This document shows positions 28,356 to 37,897 of a DNA stretch of 55,713 nucleotides, in pieces (position 1 is the stretch's first letter; each line of letters starts with the position of its first letter). The position numbers and the translations under genes were made by a program. The stretch comes from Burkholderiales bacterium. Lineage in GTDB: Bacteria > Pseudomonadota > Gammaproteobacteria > Burkholderiales > Casimicrobiaceae. The notes beneath the pieces were generated by a model that was given only the letters and a program-made list of their open reading frames with translations, ran no database searches and was not told where the DNA came from. Location of the stretch: the NCBI GenBank assembly GCA_015075645.1, contig JABTUF010000007.1, positions 364,501 to 420,213 on the forward strand. Reading direction: 5' to 3'.

Positions 28356-29843
28356 TCAGGCGCCGGCGGCGGTCCGCAGCCGCCGGATGATCGGCGGCAG
28401 GAACCACGCCGCCAGCGTGAGGATGCCCAGCGTCGCGGCGATCGGCCGCTCGAAGAACGCGAGCAGGCTGCCGTCCGACTTGATCATCGAGGTGACGAAG
28501 TTCTCCTCGAGCATCTCCCCCAGCACCACGCCGAGGATCGCGGGGGCGATCGGGAAATCGTTCGCCTCGAGCACGTACGCGGCGATGCCCGCCACGAGCA
28601 TCACGCCGACGTCGAACGGCGTGTTGTTGATCGCGAACGTGCCGACGATGCAGAAGAGCAGGATGACCGGCATCAGGATCTCGCGCGGCACCGACAGGAT
28701 GCGTTTCGCCACCTTGATGCACAGGAGGCCCAGCGGGATCATGATCAGATTCGCGATGATGAACAGCAGGTAGACCGCGTAGATGTTCTGCGGGTTCTGC
28801 GTGAACAGCGTCGGCCCGGGGTTCATGTTCTTCATGTAGAGCACGCCGATCACGATCGCGGTGATGGAGTCACCCGGGATGCCGAACACGAGTGCCGGGA
28901 TCCACGCCCCGGCCAGCGCGCTGTTGTTGGCCGCGCCGCTCTCGACGATGCCCTCGATGTGGCCGGTGCCGAACTTCTCCGGCTCCTTCGAGAACTTCTT
29001 GCTGATCCCGTAGCTCATCCAGGCGGCGATGTCGGCGCCCGCGCCCGGCAGCGCGCCGACGAGCGTTCCGAGCGTGCTGCCGCGCAGGACCTGCTTCGGA
29101 TATTTCTTCGCGAGCGCCCACATTCCGGCGAGGACGTTCCCGAGCGGCTTGGTGTCGATGACGAGCTTCGGCCCGGTCTCGACCGCGTAGCGCAGGATCT
29201 CCGAGACCGCGAACATGCCGATCATCATCGGGATGAGCCCGATGCCGCCCATGAGTTCGGTACTGCCGAAGGTGAACCGCGGGAAGCCCGCCGGGTTGTC
29301 GAGGCCCACGGCCGCGACGAGGAGCCCGAGCAGCAGCGACACGATGCCCTTGAGCGGCCGCTCGGAAGTGATCACGATCGCGCACGAGAGGCCGAGGAGC
29401 ACGAGCCAGAAGTACTCGAACGAGCTGAAGCGGAGCGCGAAGTCGGCGAGCGCCGGCGCGGACAGGATCAGCACCACGGTGCCGAACAGGCCGCCGATCG
29501 CGGAGAACACGAGTCCCGCGCCGAGCGCGAGTTCGGCCTGCCCCTTGCGGGTCATCGCGTAGGCTTCGTCGGTGTAGGCGGCCGACGCCGGGGTGCCGGG
29601 CATGCGCAGCAGGCAACCCGGCACGTCGCCCGAGAAGATCGCCATCGCGGTCGCGGTCACGATCGCGGCGATCGCCGTGATCGGCGGCATGAAGAACGTG
29701 ACCGGCACCAGCAGCGCGGTCGCCATCGTCGCGGTGAGGCCGGGCACCGCGCCGACGAAGAGCCCGAACAGCGACGCGCCGAGCATCACGGCGATCGTCT
29801 GCAGGTTGAACACCATCCCGAACGCGGTGACGAGGGCGTCCAT
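28356..29843 (-). CDS. tctA: Tripartite tricarboxylate transporter, large permease TctA
   Basis: Large membrane subunit (495 aa, about 12 helices) of a secondary, binding-protein-dependent tricarboxylate transporter. Recognised by GLFVGAVPGLTATMATALLVPVTF near the N-terminus and by PKQVLRGSTLGTLVGALPGAGADIAAWMSYGISKKFSK in the middle, the two signature glycine/proline-rich loops of the family, plus EGIVESGAANNSALAGAWIPALVFGIPGDSITA. Nine bases after tctB. The substrate (citrate, itself or another carboxylate) is not shown by the sequence. Confidence 0.96.
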   Translation of the reverse strand: MDALVTAFGMVFNLQTIAVMLGASLFGLFVGAVPGLTATMATALLVPVTFFMPPITAIAAIVTATAMAIFSGDVPGCLLRMPGTPASAAYTDEAYAMTRKGQAELALGAGLVFSAIGGLFGTVVLILSAPALADFALRFSSFEYFWLVLLGLSCAIVITSERPLKGIVSLLLGLLVAAVGLDNPAGFPRFTFGSTELMGGIGLIPMMIGMFAVSEILRYAVETGPKLVIDTKPLGNVLAGMWALAKKYPKQVLRGSTLGTLVGALPGAGADIAAWMSYGISKKFSKEPEKFGTGHIEGIVESGAANNSALAGAWIPALVFGIPGDSITAIVIGVLYMKNMNPGPTLFTQNPQNIYAVYLLFIIANLIMIPLGLLCIKVAKRILSVPREILMPVILLFCIVGTFAINNTPFDVGVMLVAGIAAYVLEANDFPIAPAILGVVLGEMLEENFVTSMIKSDGSLLAFFERPIAATLGILTLAAWFLPPIIRRLRTAAGA

Positions 29844-29852
29844 CGCGATGCC

Positions 29853-30326
29853 TCAGAACGCGAACTTCGTGAGCACGCCCCAGGGAAGCGGAACGCGCAG
29901 GAGCTTGTAGAACGCGAACCAGATCAGGAACGTCGCCACCGCCGCGACGATCGCCGCGCGCACCGGGCGCACGCCGAAGAGCTGGAACAGCGCGAACAGG
30001 ATCAGGAAGCCGACGAGCAGGAATCCGAGCGCGTCGGACGCGACGATGTAGAAGACGACCGCCGCGATGACGGCGAGGAAGCCGACGACGTGCTGCCGCG
30101 ACCGCGTCCAGTCGTCCGACGCGAACCACGGTTGCGACGAGCGGTGCCGCAGGCCGCTCACGATCAACAGGATCCCGCACACGGCGAGCCCCGCGGCCAC
30201 GAGTCCCGGGTAGATCGCCGGACCGACCTGCTGGCCCGGGATCTTCGGGAACGACTGGACGTAGCTGACGATCGCGAGCCCCAGGAGCAGCAGGATCGCG
30301 CCGAAGACCGCGTCGTTGAACTTCAT
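29853..30326 (-). CDS. tctB: Tripartite tricarboxylate transporter, small permease TctB
   Basis: Small membrane subunit (157 aa) with four hydrophobic segments (about 7-25, 38-58, 79-120 as a double segment, 126-147). It is recognised mainly from position between TctC and TctA and from typical N-terminus MKFNDAVFGAILLLLGLAIV followed by SFPKIPGQQVGPAIYPGLVAAGLA. It is separated from tctC by 85 bases with two strong hairpins. Confidence 0.9.
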   Translation of the reverse strand: MKFNDAVFGAILLLLGLAIVSYVQSFPKIPGQQVGPAIYPGLVAAGLAVCGILLIVSGLRHRSSQPWFASDDWTRSRQHVVGFLAVIAAVVFYIVASDALGFLLVGFLILFALFQLFGVRPVRAAIVAAVATFLIWFAFYKLLRVPLPWGVLTKFAF

Positions 30327-30335
30327 CGGGCGTGG

Positions 30336-30359
30336 CGCGCGGCCGGAGCCGGCCGCGCG
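30336..30359 (-). promoter_or_regulatory. Hairpin 1 in the tctC-tctB gap
   Basis: Perfect 9-bp inverted repeat (arms 30336-30344 and 30351-30359, all G/C) with a 6-base loop. No T-run follows in the direction of transcription, so it is more likely an mRNA stabiliser or attenuator than a full terminator. Confidence 0.55.
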
Positions 30360-30370
30360 GATCCGCGGGC

Positions 30371-30392
30371 CGCCGGCGCGGAGGCGCCGGCG
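30371..30392 (-). promoter_or_regulatory. Hairpin 2 in the tctC-tctB gap
   Basis: Perfect 9-bp inverted repeat (arms 30371-30379 and 30384-30392) with a 4-base loop, 20 bases after the tctC stop. In the tctCBA transcript it precedes hairpin 1, so the pair could protect the tctC 3' end and lower downstream expression. Confidence 0.55.
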
Positions 30393-30411
30393 AAGCCCCG
30401 GAACGCGGACA

Positions 30412-31371
30412 TCACTTCACGATGCCCGCGGCCTTCATCACGACGCCCATGTCGGCGTCGCCCTTCGCCATGAACGAGGCGAACTCCGCGCCCGGCGCCC
30501 ACTCCATGCCGTAGCCCTTGGAGGAGGCGAAGTCCTTGAACTCCTTGCTGTCCCAGATCTTCTTGATCGCGGCGATGAGCTTCTGCTGCACATCGGCGGG
30601 CAGCCCCTTCGGCGCCGCGATGCCGCGCCACGCGGACACGGTCCAGTTGCTGCCGGCCGCCACCTTCATCGTCGGCACGTTCGGGAACAGCGCGGACGGC
30701 TTCGAGTCCATCACCGCGAGCGGCTTCGCCTTGCCGGCGTCGATCAGCGCGCGCGCTTCCGGAAGCGAGCAGGTCACGATGTCGACGCCGCCGGCCGCGA
30801 GGTCCTGCATCGCGGGTGCCGCGCCGTTCGAGGGCACCCAGGGAATCGCCGACTGCGGGATCTTGGTGTCGTTCATGAGGCCGGCGAGCGCGAGGTGCCA
30901 GATGCCGCCCTGCCCGGTGCCCGAGGCCTTGAGCTTGCCCGGATTCGCCTTCGCGTAGTCCAGCACTTCCTTCACCGACTTGAACGGCGAGTTCGCGCCG
31001 ACGGTGAAGCCGGCCGGGTCGGCGTTGACGAGCGCGAGCGGCGTGTACGAGGTCGGCGACAGGTCGGTGAGGCCCTGCCAGTGCATCATCGTGATCTCGA
31101 CGGTGATCATCCCGATCGTGTAGCCGTCCGCGGGAGCGGTCGCGATCGCGCTGTGACCGACGACGCCGCTGCCGCCGGTGCGGTTGACGACGTTGACCGG
31201 CTGGCCGAGTTCCTTCTCGAGCCCCGCCGCGAAATAGCGCGCGGTCGTGTCGGTGCCGCCGCCCGCGCCCCAGGGGACGACGAAGGTGATCGGACGTTCG
31301 GGGTAGGCGGCGCTCGCGGCGCCGGCAGTGATGGCCAGCGTGAGCGCGACGGCGCGGATCAGGCACTTCAT
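30412..31371 (-). CDS. tctC: Tripartite tricarboxylate transporter, periplasmic binding protein (TctC/Bug family)
   Basis: Extracytoplasmic solute receptor (319 aa). Signal peptide MKCLIRAVALTLAITAGAASA, then the Bug-family start AYPERPITFVVPWGAGGGTDTTARYFA and the ligand loop VNRTGGSGVVGHSAIATAPADGYTIGM. Family knowledge: it captures carboxylates (or related small acids) and delivers them to TctBA. The start is supported by a GGAGG ribosome-binding site. First gene of tctCBA. No adjacent tctDE two-component pair was seen. Confidence 0.95.
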   Translation of the reverse strand: MKCLIRAVALTLAITAGAASAAYPERPITFVVPWGAGGGTDTTARYFAAGLEKELGQPVNVVNRTGGSGVVGHSAIATAPADGYTIGMITVEITMMHWQGLTDLSPTSYTPLALVNADPAGFTVGANSPFKSVKEVLDYAKANPGKLKASGTGQGGIWHLALAGLMNDTKIPQSAIPWVPSNGAAPAMQDLAAGGVDIVTCSLPEARALIDAGKAKPLAVMDSKPSALFPNVPTMKVAAGSNWTVSAWRGIAAPKGLPADVQQKLIAAIKKIWDSKEFKDFASSKGYGMEWAPGAEFASFMAKGDADMGVVMKAAGIVK

Positions 31372-31378
31372 CGGGAAT

Positions 31379-31383
31379 CCTCC
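31379..31383 (-). promoter_or_regulatory. Ribosome-binding site of tctC
   Basis: GGAGG on the - strand, 7 bases before the ATG at 31371. It selects this start over the long upstream open frame, which is a shadow of the amidohydrolase gene. Confidence 0.75.
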
Positions 31384-31442
31384 AGGGGTGGGATGACGCC
31401 CGGCGGGCCGAGGACGCCACGGCGCGACGGGCAGGCGCGCCG

Positions 31443-31472
31443 ACGGTAGCGCAAGGGGGCGTGTCCGGTCAA
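31443..31472 (-). promoter_or_regulatory. Candidate promoter of tctCBA
   Basis: On the - strand TTGACC (31467-31472), 18-base spacer and TACCGT (31443-31448), about 70 bases ahead of tctC, in the 133-base gap after the amidohydrolase gene. The -10 is weak, so this is a guess. Confidence 0.3.
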
Positions 31473-31504
31473 GCGGCCTGACCAATGCCGGTTCGCCCTT
31501 CCGT

Positions 31505-32364
31505 TCAGCCGTCGCGTCGGGCGAGCGACGCGCGCGCGTGGCCGACGATCGCCGCCGCGACGCGCGCGAGGTCGCGCTCGAGCCGCGCGTAGCCCGCGTT
31601 CGGTTCGAAGGTCGTCTCGTCCATGTAGAGCGTCCGCTTGAGTTCGATCTGCAGGCTGTGCCGGCCTTCCGCGGGGCGTCCGTGACGGCGCACGAGTTCC
31701 ACGCCCTTGTAGGGATCGTTGATCGCGACCGAGTAGCCCATCGACGCGAACGCGTCGGCGCACAGGCGCGTGAACGCGCCCTCGCAGGTCGTCCCGTCGC
31801 GGTCGCCCAGCACGACGTCGGCACGCTCGCGTCCCGGATCGTCGGAAATGGCGTCGCCGACCGCCGGCATCGAGTGGCAGTTGACGTGCCAGACCGCGCC
31901 GAACGCGCGGTGACGCTCGTCGAGCGCGGCCTCGACCGCGTCGTGGTAGGGCCGCCAGCAGGTCGCGATCCGACGCTCGACTTCGTCGACGGTGAGCGAT
32001 CGCGCGTACATCGGCACGCCGCCGTGGGCGAGCCGCCACACGAGACCGATGCCGAGTTCGGTCTTGCGCGTCGTCGCGACCGGACCCGGCCAGCGCACGT
32101 CCGGCGCGAACAGCGCGGGATCGACGTCCTCGAGACTGCGGTTGGGGTCGATCCACGCGCGCGGGAAGGTCGCCTCGACGAGGCTCGCGCCGTGCGCGAG
32201 CGCGCCGCGCCACAGCCGCGCCACGTGCGTGTCCTCGGCCTGCCGCACGATCGCGCGCGGCGCCGCGTGATCGAAGTCCGCCGGATAGTCCTCGCCCGAG
32301 TGCGGCGAATCGAGGACGACCGGCGCGAACGCGTCCCGGGGGTCGTGGCGCAGCACCGGCGGCG

Positions 32365-32368
<4 letters not shown>
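31505..32368 (-). CDS. N-formylglutamate amidohydrolase family protein
   Basis: A 287-aa hydrolase of the N-formylglutamate amidohydrolase (FGase, HutG-like) family, which releases formate from N-formyl-glutamate or related N-acyl amino acids, a Zn-dependent reaction. Features: VVLDSPHSGEDYP with H23, RQAEDTHVARLW, the active-site stretch WHVNCHSMPAVGDA, and LQIELKRTLYMDE near the C-terminus. The start is set by an ATGA overlap with the oppF stop, so it is translationally coupled to a dipeptide-type ABC transporter. No other hut genes are next to it, so a role in histidine breakdown is not supported; hydrolysis of an imported N-acyl compound is an inference. Confidence 0.88.
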
Positions 32369-33368
<1,000 letters not shown>

Positions 33369-33378
<10 letters not shown>

Positions 33379-34364
33379 GCGACGAGCGGATGGTGGCAGC
33401 GGACGCCGCGCTCGGGGTCGCCGGGCGCGAAGGTCATCGCGGGGGCGCCGGCGCAGGCGGCGTCCGCATGCGGACAGCGTTCCCGGAACGCGCAGCCCGG
33501 CGGCAGGTCGATGAGCGAAGGGGTCATGCCCGGGATCTGCTTCAGACGCGCGCCGCGCGCGTTGCGCGAAGGCACGCTGTCGAGGAGCCCCTGCGTGTAC
33601 GGGTGCGCGGGACGGTCGAGCACCTGCGCCGTCGTGCCCTGCTCGACGATGCGTCCGGCGTACATCACGCAGACGCGGTCGGCGAGCCCGGCGATCACCG
33701 AGAGGTCGTGCGTGATCCAGACGAGCGCGGTGCCGGTCTCCCGGGCGAGTTTCTGCACCTCGTAGAGGATCTGGCCCTGGATCGTCACGTCCAGCGCGGT
33801 CGTCGGTTCGTCGGCGATGATGAGGTCGGGTGCGTTCAGGAGCGCGATCGCGATCGCCACCCGCTGCCGCATGCCGCCGGAGAACTGGTGCGGGTACGCC
33901 TTCAGGCGCTCGTCGGGCGACGGGATGCCGACACGCGCGAGCGCGTCGCGCGCGCGTTCGAGCGCGGCCGCCTCCCCGACGTCGTCGTGCGCGAGGATCG
34001 CCTCGGTCATCTGGCGGTCGATGCGCAGGACCGGGTTCAGCGTCATCATCGGGTCCTGGAAGATCATCGCGACGCGATTGCCGCGCAGCGCCCGCATCGA
34101 CTCGGCGTCGAGCGTCGTCAATTCCCGTCCGTCGAGCCGCACCGAGCCCTCGACGACGCGTCCCGGCGGATCGACCAGTCCCATGATCGAGTAGCCGGTG
34201 ATCGACTTGCCCGACCCCGACTCGCCGACGAGGCCCAGCACCTCGCCGCGCGCGAGCGTGAAGCTCACGTCGTCGACCGCCTTCACCACGCCCGCGCGGG
34301 TGAAGAAGTGCGTCCGCAGCCCCCGGACCTCCAGCACCGGCGCGTCGTCGCGCACCGGGCTCAC
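33369..34364 (-). CDS. Dipeptide/oligopeptide ABC transporter ATP-binding protein (OppD/DppD type)
   Basis: ATPase partner (331 aa) of the previous protein. Walker A GESGSGKS, Q-loop MIFQDPMMTLNPVLRI, signature QFSGGMRQRVAIAIALL, Walker B LIIADEPTTALD, H-loop WITHD, C-terminal GCAFRERCPHADAAC. There is no ATG at a suitable place. The start is a GTG at 34364 that overlaps the DppC stop as GTGA; the next in-frame GTG is three codons later. Confidence 0.93.
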
Positions 34365-35272
34365 TTCTGCAGCCTCGGGTTCAGCACGTCGCGGAGCTGG
34401 TCGGCGACCAGGTTGATCGCGACGATCGTCGCGAGCAGCGCGAGGCCGGGGAAGAAGCTGATCCAGTACTTGCCCGAGAGCAGGTACTGGTAGCCGTTGG
34501 CGATCAGGAGGCCGAGCGAAGGTTCGGTGATCGGCAAGCCCAGGCCGAGGAACGACAGCGTCGCCTCGAGCGCGATCGCGGCGGCCACCTGCACGGTCGC
34601 CACCACGATCAGCGGCGGCAGGCAGTTGGGCAGGAGGTGACGGAACACGATGCGCGCCGGCGGCAGCGCGAGGCAGCGCGCCGCCTCGATGTACTCGCGG
34701 CGCTTCTCGACCAGCGCCGCCGCGCGCACGGTGCGCGCGTAGTACGCCCACTGGACGGTGACCAATGCGGCGATCACCTTGCCGGTCCCCTGCCCCAGGA
34801 CCGCGATCAGGATCAGCGCGATCAGGATCGCCGGAAACGAGAGCTGGATGTCGACGACGCGCATGACGATCGCCTCGAGGCGGCCGCCGAGGTACGCGGC
34901 GGAGAGTCCCGCCGCGAGCCCGATGGCGAGCGCGAGGAGCGTGCTCACGACGCCGACCGAGAGCGAGATCCGCAGGCCGTAGAAGATCGCCGAAAGCATG
35001 TCGCGCCCCTGGTCGTCGGTGCCGAGCCAGAAGGTCGCGCCGGTCGCGGAGGTCGCCCCCGGCGGCAGGCGGCTGTCGGTCACGTCGATCTGCGCGAGGT
35101 CGTAGGGGTTCTGCGGCGAGACCAGCGGCGCGAGGACCGCGAGGACCACGATCAGGCACAGCAGCGCGAAGCCGAAGGTCGCGACCGGGTTGGCGAAATA
35201 GTCGTCGACGAAGCGGCGGAACGGCGAGTTCGCCGCGTCCCGGGCCGTTGCCGCGGCGCGCGCCGTGCTCAC
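34361..35272 (-). CDS. Dipeptide/oligopeptide ABC transporter permease (DppC/OppC type)
   Basis: Inner-membrane permease (303 aa, about six helices). Contains the N-terminal OppC region with NPYDLAQIDVTDSRLPPG and FWLGTDDQGRDMLSAIFYGLR, and the ABC coupling EAA loop EYIEAARCLALPPARIVFRHLLPN. The start is a GTG at 35272 overlapping the DppB stop (GTGA). Upstream open frame without an ATG belongs to the shadow of DppB. Confidence 0.93.
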   Translation of the reverse strand: MSTARAAATARDAANSPFRRFVDDYFANPVATFGFALLCLIVVLAVLAPLVSPQNPYDLAQIDVTDSRLPPGATSATGATFWLGTDDQGRDMLSAIFYGLRISLSVGVVSTLLALAIGLAAGLSAAYLGGRLEAIVMRVVDIQLSFPAILIALILIAVLGQGTGKVIAALVTVQWAYYARTVRAAALVEKRREYIEAARCLALPPARIVFRHLLPNCLPPLIVVATVQVAAAIALEATLSFLGLGLPITEPSLGLLIANGYQYLLSGKYWISFFPGLALLATIVAINLVADQLRDVLNPRLQK

Positions 35273-36246
35273 GGCGTGCCGTCCGACAGGCGCACGCGCG
35301 GGTCGAGCGCCGAGTACAGGATGTCGACCGCGAGGTTGATGACGATGAACAGCGTGACGATCACGAGCAGGTAGGCCACGATGACCGGCCGGTCGAGCAG
35401 GTTGATCGAGTCGATCAGGAGCTTGCCCATGCCGGGCCACGCGAACACGCTCTCGGTGACGATCGCGAAGGCGATCAGCGCGCCGAACTGCAGGCCGATC
35501 ACCGTGACGATCGGGATCAGGATGTTCCGCAGCACGTGCACGCCGATCACGCGCCGGTTCGACAGGCCCTTGGCGCGCGCGAACTTCACGTAGTCCTGCA
35601 GGAGCGCCTCGTGCGCGCCCGAGCGGGTGAGGCGGATCAGGAGCGCGACGTTGAAGAGCGCGAGGTTCGTCGCCGGCATCGCGAGATGCGCGAGGCCGTC
35701 GAGCGTGAGGAACGACAGCGGCACGCCGAGCACGTCGACGGTGGCGCCCCGCCCGTTCGACGGCAGCCAGCCCAGCATCACCGAGAACACCATGATCAGC
35801 ATGAGCCCGACCCAGAACGTCGGCAGCGAGAAGCCGAGGATCGAGCCCGCCATGATCGCGCGCCCCGACGGCGCGTTCGGCTTGAGTCCGGCCCACAGCC
35901 CGAGCGGAATGCCGACGACGATCGCGATCAGCATCGCGCCGGCCGCGAGTTCGAGCGTCGCCGGCATCTTCTCGACGATGAGCCCCAGCGCCGGCGTCGA
36001 GTGCACGAACGAACGGCCGAGGTCGCCGGTCGCCGCGCCCTCGAGGAACACCAGGTACTGCTCCCACAGCGGCTTGTCGAGCCCGAGGGCTGCGATCGCC
36101 CGTTCGCGCTCGATCTGGTCGGCCTGCGGGTTGATCAGGATGTCGACCGGATTGCCGATCGCGTAGACGCCGACGAAGACGATGACCGACATCGCCAGCA
36201 GCACGACGACGCTCTGGAGGCTCCTGCGGATGACGAAGACGAGCAC
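35269..36246 (-). CDS. Dipeptide/oligopeptide ABC transporter permease (DppB/OppB type)
   Basis: Inner-membrane permease (325 aa, about six helices). N-terminal helix FVIRRSLQSVVVLLAMSVIVFVGVYAIGNPVDILI, then AALGLDKPLWEQYLVFL and the EAA loop LQDYVKFARAKGLSNRRVIGVHVLRN. The likely start is GTG at 36246 because the next ATG would remove the first membrane helix. First gene of dppB-dppC-oppD-oppF-amidohydrolase. No periplasmic binding-protein gene is adjacent, so the receptor must be encoded elsewhere. Confidence 0.9.
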   Translation of the reverse strand: MLVFVIRRSLQSVVVLLAMSVIVFVGVYAIGNPVDILINPQADQIERERAIAALGLDKPLWEQYLVFLEGAATGDLGRSFVHSTPALGLIVEKMPATLELAAGAMLIAIVVGIPLGLWAGLKPNAPSGRAIMAGSILGFSLPTFWVGLMLIMVFSVMLGWLPSNGRGATVDVLGVPLSFLTLDGLAHLAMPATNLALFNVALLIRLTRSGAHEALLQDYVKFARAKGLSNRRVIGVHVLRNILIPIVTVIGLQFGALIAFAIVTESVFAWPGMGKLLIDSINLLDRPVIVAYLLVIVTLFIVINLAVDILYSALDPRVRLSDGTP

Positions 36247-36323
36247 GGCGGCCGGGGCTCGAGGTCGGAAGAGGTCGGCCGTCGCGCAGCGTTCCGGAAC
36301 CGGAGGTTCGCCGCGCGTCCCGC

Positions 36324-36911
36324 CTACTGCGGGATCGTGCCGGTCTCGCCTGCGCAGTGCGGCAGGTGCGCGTTCACGACGGCGTCGAGCGCGGCGTAGG
36401 TGCGGGCGTCGTCGTCGAGATCCTTCACGGCCTGGGCGCGGGCCGCGACTTCGGACAACGGCGCACCGGCGGAAGTCCACGCCTTCGCCGCGACGAGCGT
36501 TCCCCGCCGGTACTGGTAGTCGCCGCGCAACCGGCCGTCGGGGAACCACGACCGTTTCGGTCCGTCGAGCGCCCCGTTCGAGAACGATGCCTGGAGTTTC
36601 CATGGCGCGTCGCCGCCCGGCGGCGCGTTCGCGTACCACAGCGCCACCGTGCCGCTGACCACGCCCTCGTCGTAGGGAATCTGCGCGACGCGCACCCCGA
36701 CCGGGGACCAGAACAGGAAGGAACTCGTGCGCTTGCCTAGGTTGAACGCGCCGATGGCACGAACGCGGCCGCCGGCGTTCGCGAGTTCGTAGATGCCGTG
36801 CGGCGATCCGTCGCGGCAGCCGCCGCGGACGACGAATTCCTGCGCGTGCCCGTACGATGCGGCAGCGCAGGCCGCGACGAGGACGATCAACCGCGCCGCT
36901 TCGCCCGCCAT
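36324..36911 (-). CDS. Predicted secreted MORN-like repeat protein
   Basis: A 195-aa protein of unknown function. Residues 1-24 look like a signal peptide (MAGEAARLIVLVAACAAASYGHA, then QEF). The mature part has imperfect MORN-type repeats, for example GVVSGTVALWYANAP, FSNGALDGPKRSWFPDGRLRGDYQYRRGTLVAAKAW and TSAGAPLSE, and a C-terminal helical segment with a lone Cys (HLPHCAGETG). The start overlaps the end of the livG'-'livM remnant by 25 bases in another frame, so an alternative start within the signal peptide (TTG at L8) is possible. Nothing in the neighbourhood fixes its function. Confidence 0.65.
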   Translation of the reverse strand: MAGEAARLIVLVAACAAASYGHAQEFVVRGGCRDGSPHGIYELANAGGRVRAIGAFNLGKRTSSFLFWSPVGVRVAQIPYDEGVVSGTVALWYANAPPGGDAPWKLQASFSNGALDGPKRSWFPDGRLRGDYQYRRGTLVAAKAWTSAGAPLSEVAARAQAVKDLDDDARTYAALDAVVNAHLPHCAGETGTIPQ

Positions 36912-37186
36912 GCGGCCAGCTCGCCGACGATGCCGCGCCGGAACGCGAGCACGCAGACCACGAAGATCGCGCCGGTGATGTCGCGCCCGTTGCAGCGGAT
37001 CGCGCCGCGCGTGGGCGTCAGGAAGTGCGTGAGCAGGTTGAAGCAGGTCGTCTTGCCGGCGCCGTTGGGGCCGATCAGCGCATGGATCGAACCCCGCCGC
37101 ACGCGGAGATCGACGTCCTTCACGGCGACGAAACCCTTGAACTCCCTGGTCAGTCCGCGGGTTTCGAGGATGAAGTCGTCGGCCAT
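36887..37186 (-). pseudogene. livG'-'livM chimeric remnant (branched-chain amino-acid ABC transporter)
   Basis: A 99-codon open frame. Residues 1 to about 72 are the N-terminus of a LivG-type ATPase (DDFILETRGLTREFKGFVAVKDVDLRV, Walker A GPNGAGKTT, TPTRGAIRCNGRDITG). After this point, where LivG would continue to its signature and Walker B, the chain changes into a hydrophobic segment ending IFVVCVLAFRRGIVGEL and a basic tail, which resembles the C-terminus of LivM permeases. It cannot be a working ATPase. It looks like the scar of a deletion that joined livG to an upstream livM copy. The fusion reading is from remembered family sequences, not a search. Confidence 0.7.
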
Positions 37187-37685
37187 CGTGGCTGCTGGCA
37201 GTTCGTCCGGCGGTCCGGGTGTTTCCCCGGGGGCCCGTCATTATCCGGGCCGGTCCTCCCGATGGCAATCGGCCCGCCGCCGGCCGGCAGGCCGGATGGC
37301 CGCCACCGGCCGACATGCCGTCGCGTCTCGGAGACCGACAAGGGAAATCCCGGGGCACCCGGCGCGGGCGAACGCTCGAGCACGAAGTCGCCCCGGAGGA
37401 CTGTCATGGTCGCGCCGGAGCGACGATCGGGTGTCGCGTCGCCGCAGATCGCGCGGGCTCGACGCACGCGTTGCGCATGCTCGCTTCGGGTGCGAGTGCG
37501 CAACCGGCCGAAGCGCGTCCATCCGCGGACCGTCCCGCGATGGCGCCGCGCCGAATCATCGCCCACCATCCCCAGGCGGCGACGCAGCGCGGCGCGTGCC
37601 ACGGACAAATCGCGCGCGACGCCGCGTCCGCGGAACCGCATCGAATGCTTCAGGTATCCAGCAATTTCCGATCATGCGCGGCGGG

Positions 37686-37714
37686 TTGTCGATCCCGAAC
37701 TCCGAGGTTAGACT
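37686..37714 (+). promoter_or_regulatory. Candidate promoter of arcDA
   Basis: TTGTCG (37686-37691), 17-base spacer, TAGACT (37709-37714), about 180 bases ahead of the arcD start. Four of six bases match in each hexamer. Best candidate seen in the region, but unproven. Confidence 0.4.
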
Positions 37715-37884
37715 GCATCGCGCGCCGAACAAGAACGATCGAATGCATCTGGCGCACTCTCCCCGTGCGAAGTCTGCAGAGGACCGCGGGCCAGACGCAT
37801 CGACCGCTCGACGAACAACAACGACGAATTCGGCAGCCCGACAAACCTGCTCCACCGTTGGCCGGTGCGCCGGCGAGCAGCCTC

Positions 37885-37890
37885 AGGAGG
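37885..37890 (+). promoter_or_regulatory. Ribosome-binding site of arcD
   Basis: Perfect AGGAGG, 7 bases ahead of the ATG at 37898. It decides the start against the in-frame ATG at 37865. Confidence 0.85.
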
Positions 37891-37897
37891 AATCGAC

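Larger units (their letters stand above)
37187..37897. other. Long intergenic region before arcD
   Basis: 711 bases between the divergent liv remnant and arcD. No open frame here has a ribosome-binding site or recognisable protein; the long frames are GC-bias shadows. It holds a candidate arcD promoter and the arcD ribosome-binding site. The first 100 bases contain several short GGCCGG-rich inverted repeats (around 37240-37310). No FNR/ANR-type TTGAT-N4-ATCAA site was seen. Confidence 0.6.

Noticed and set aside
37187..37897. A hidden small gene, or an anaerobic FNR/ANR box before arcD
   Set aside because: No frame has a ribosome-binding site or a plausible protein composition, and I found no TTGAT-N4-ATCAA-like site by eye.
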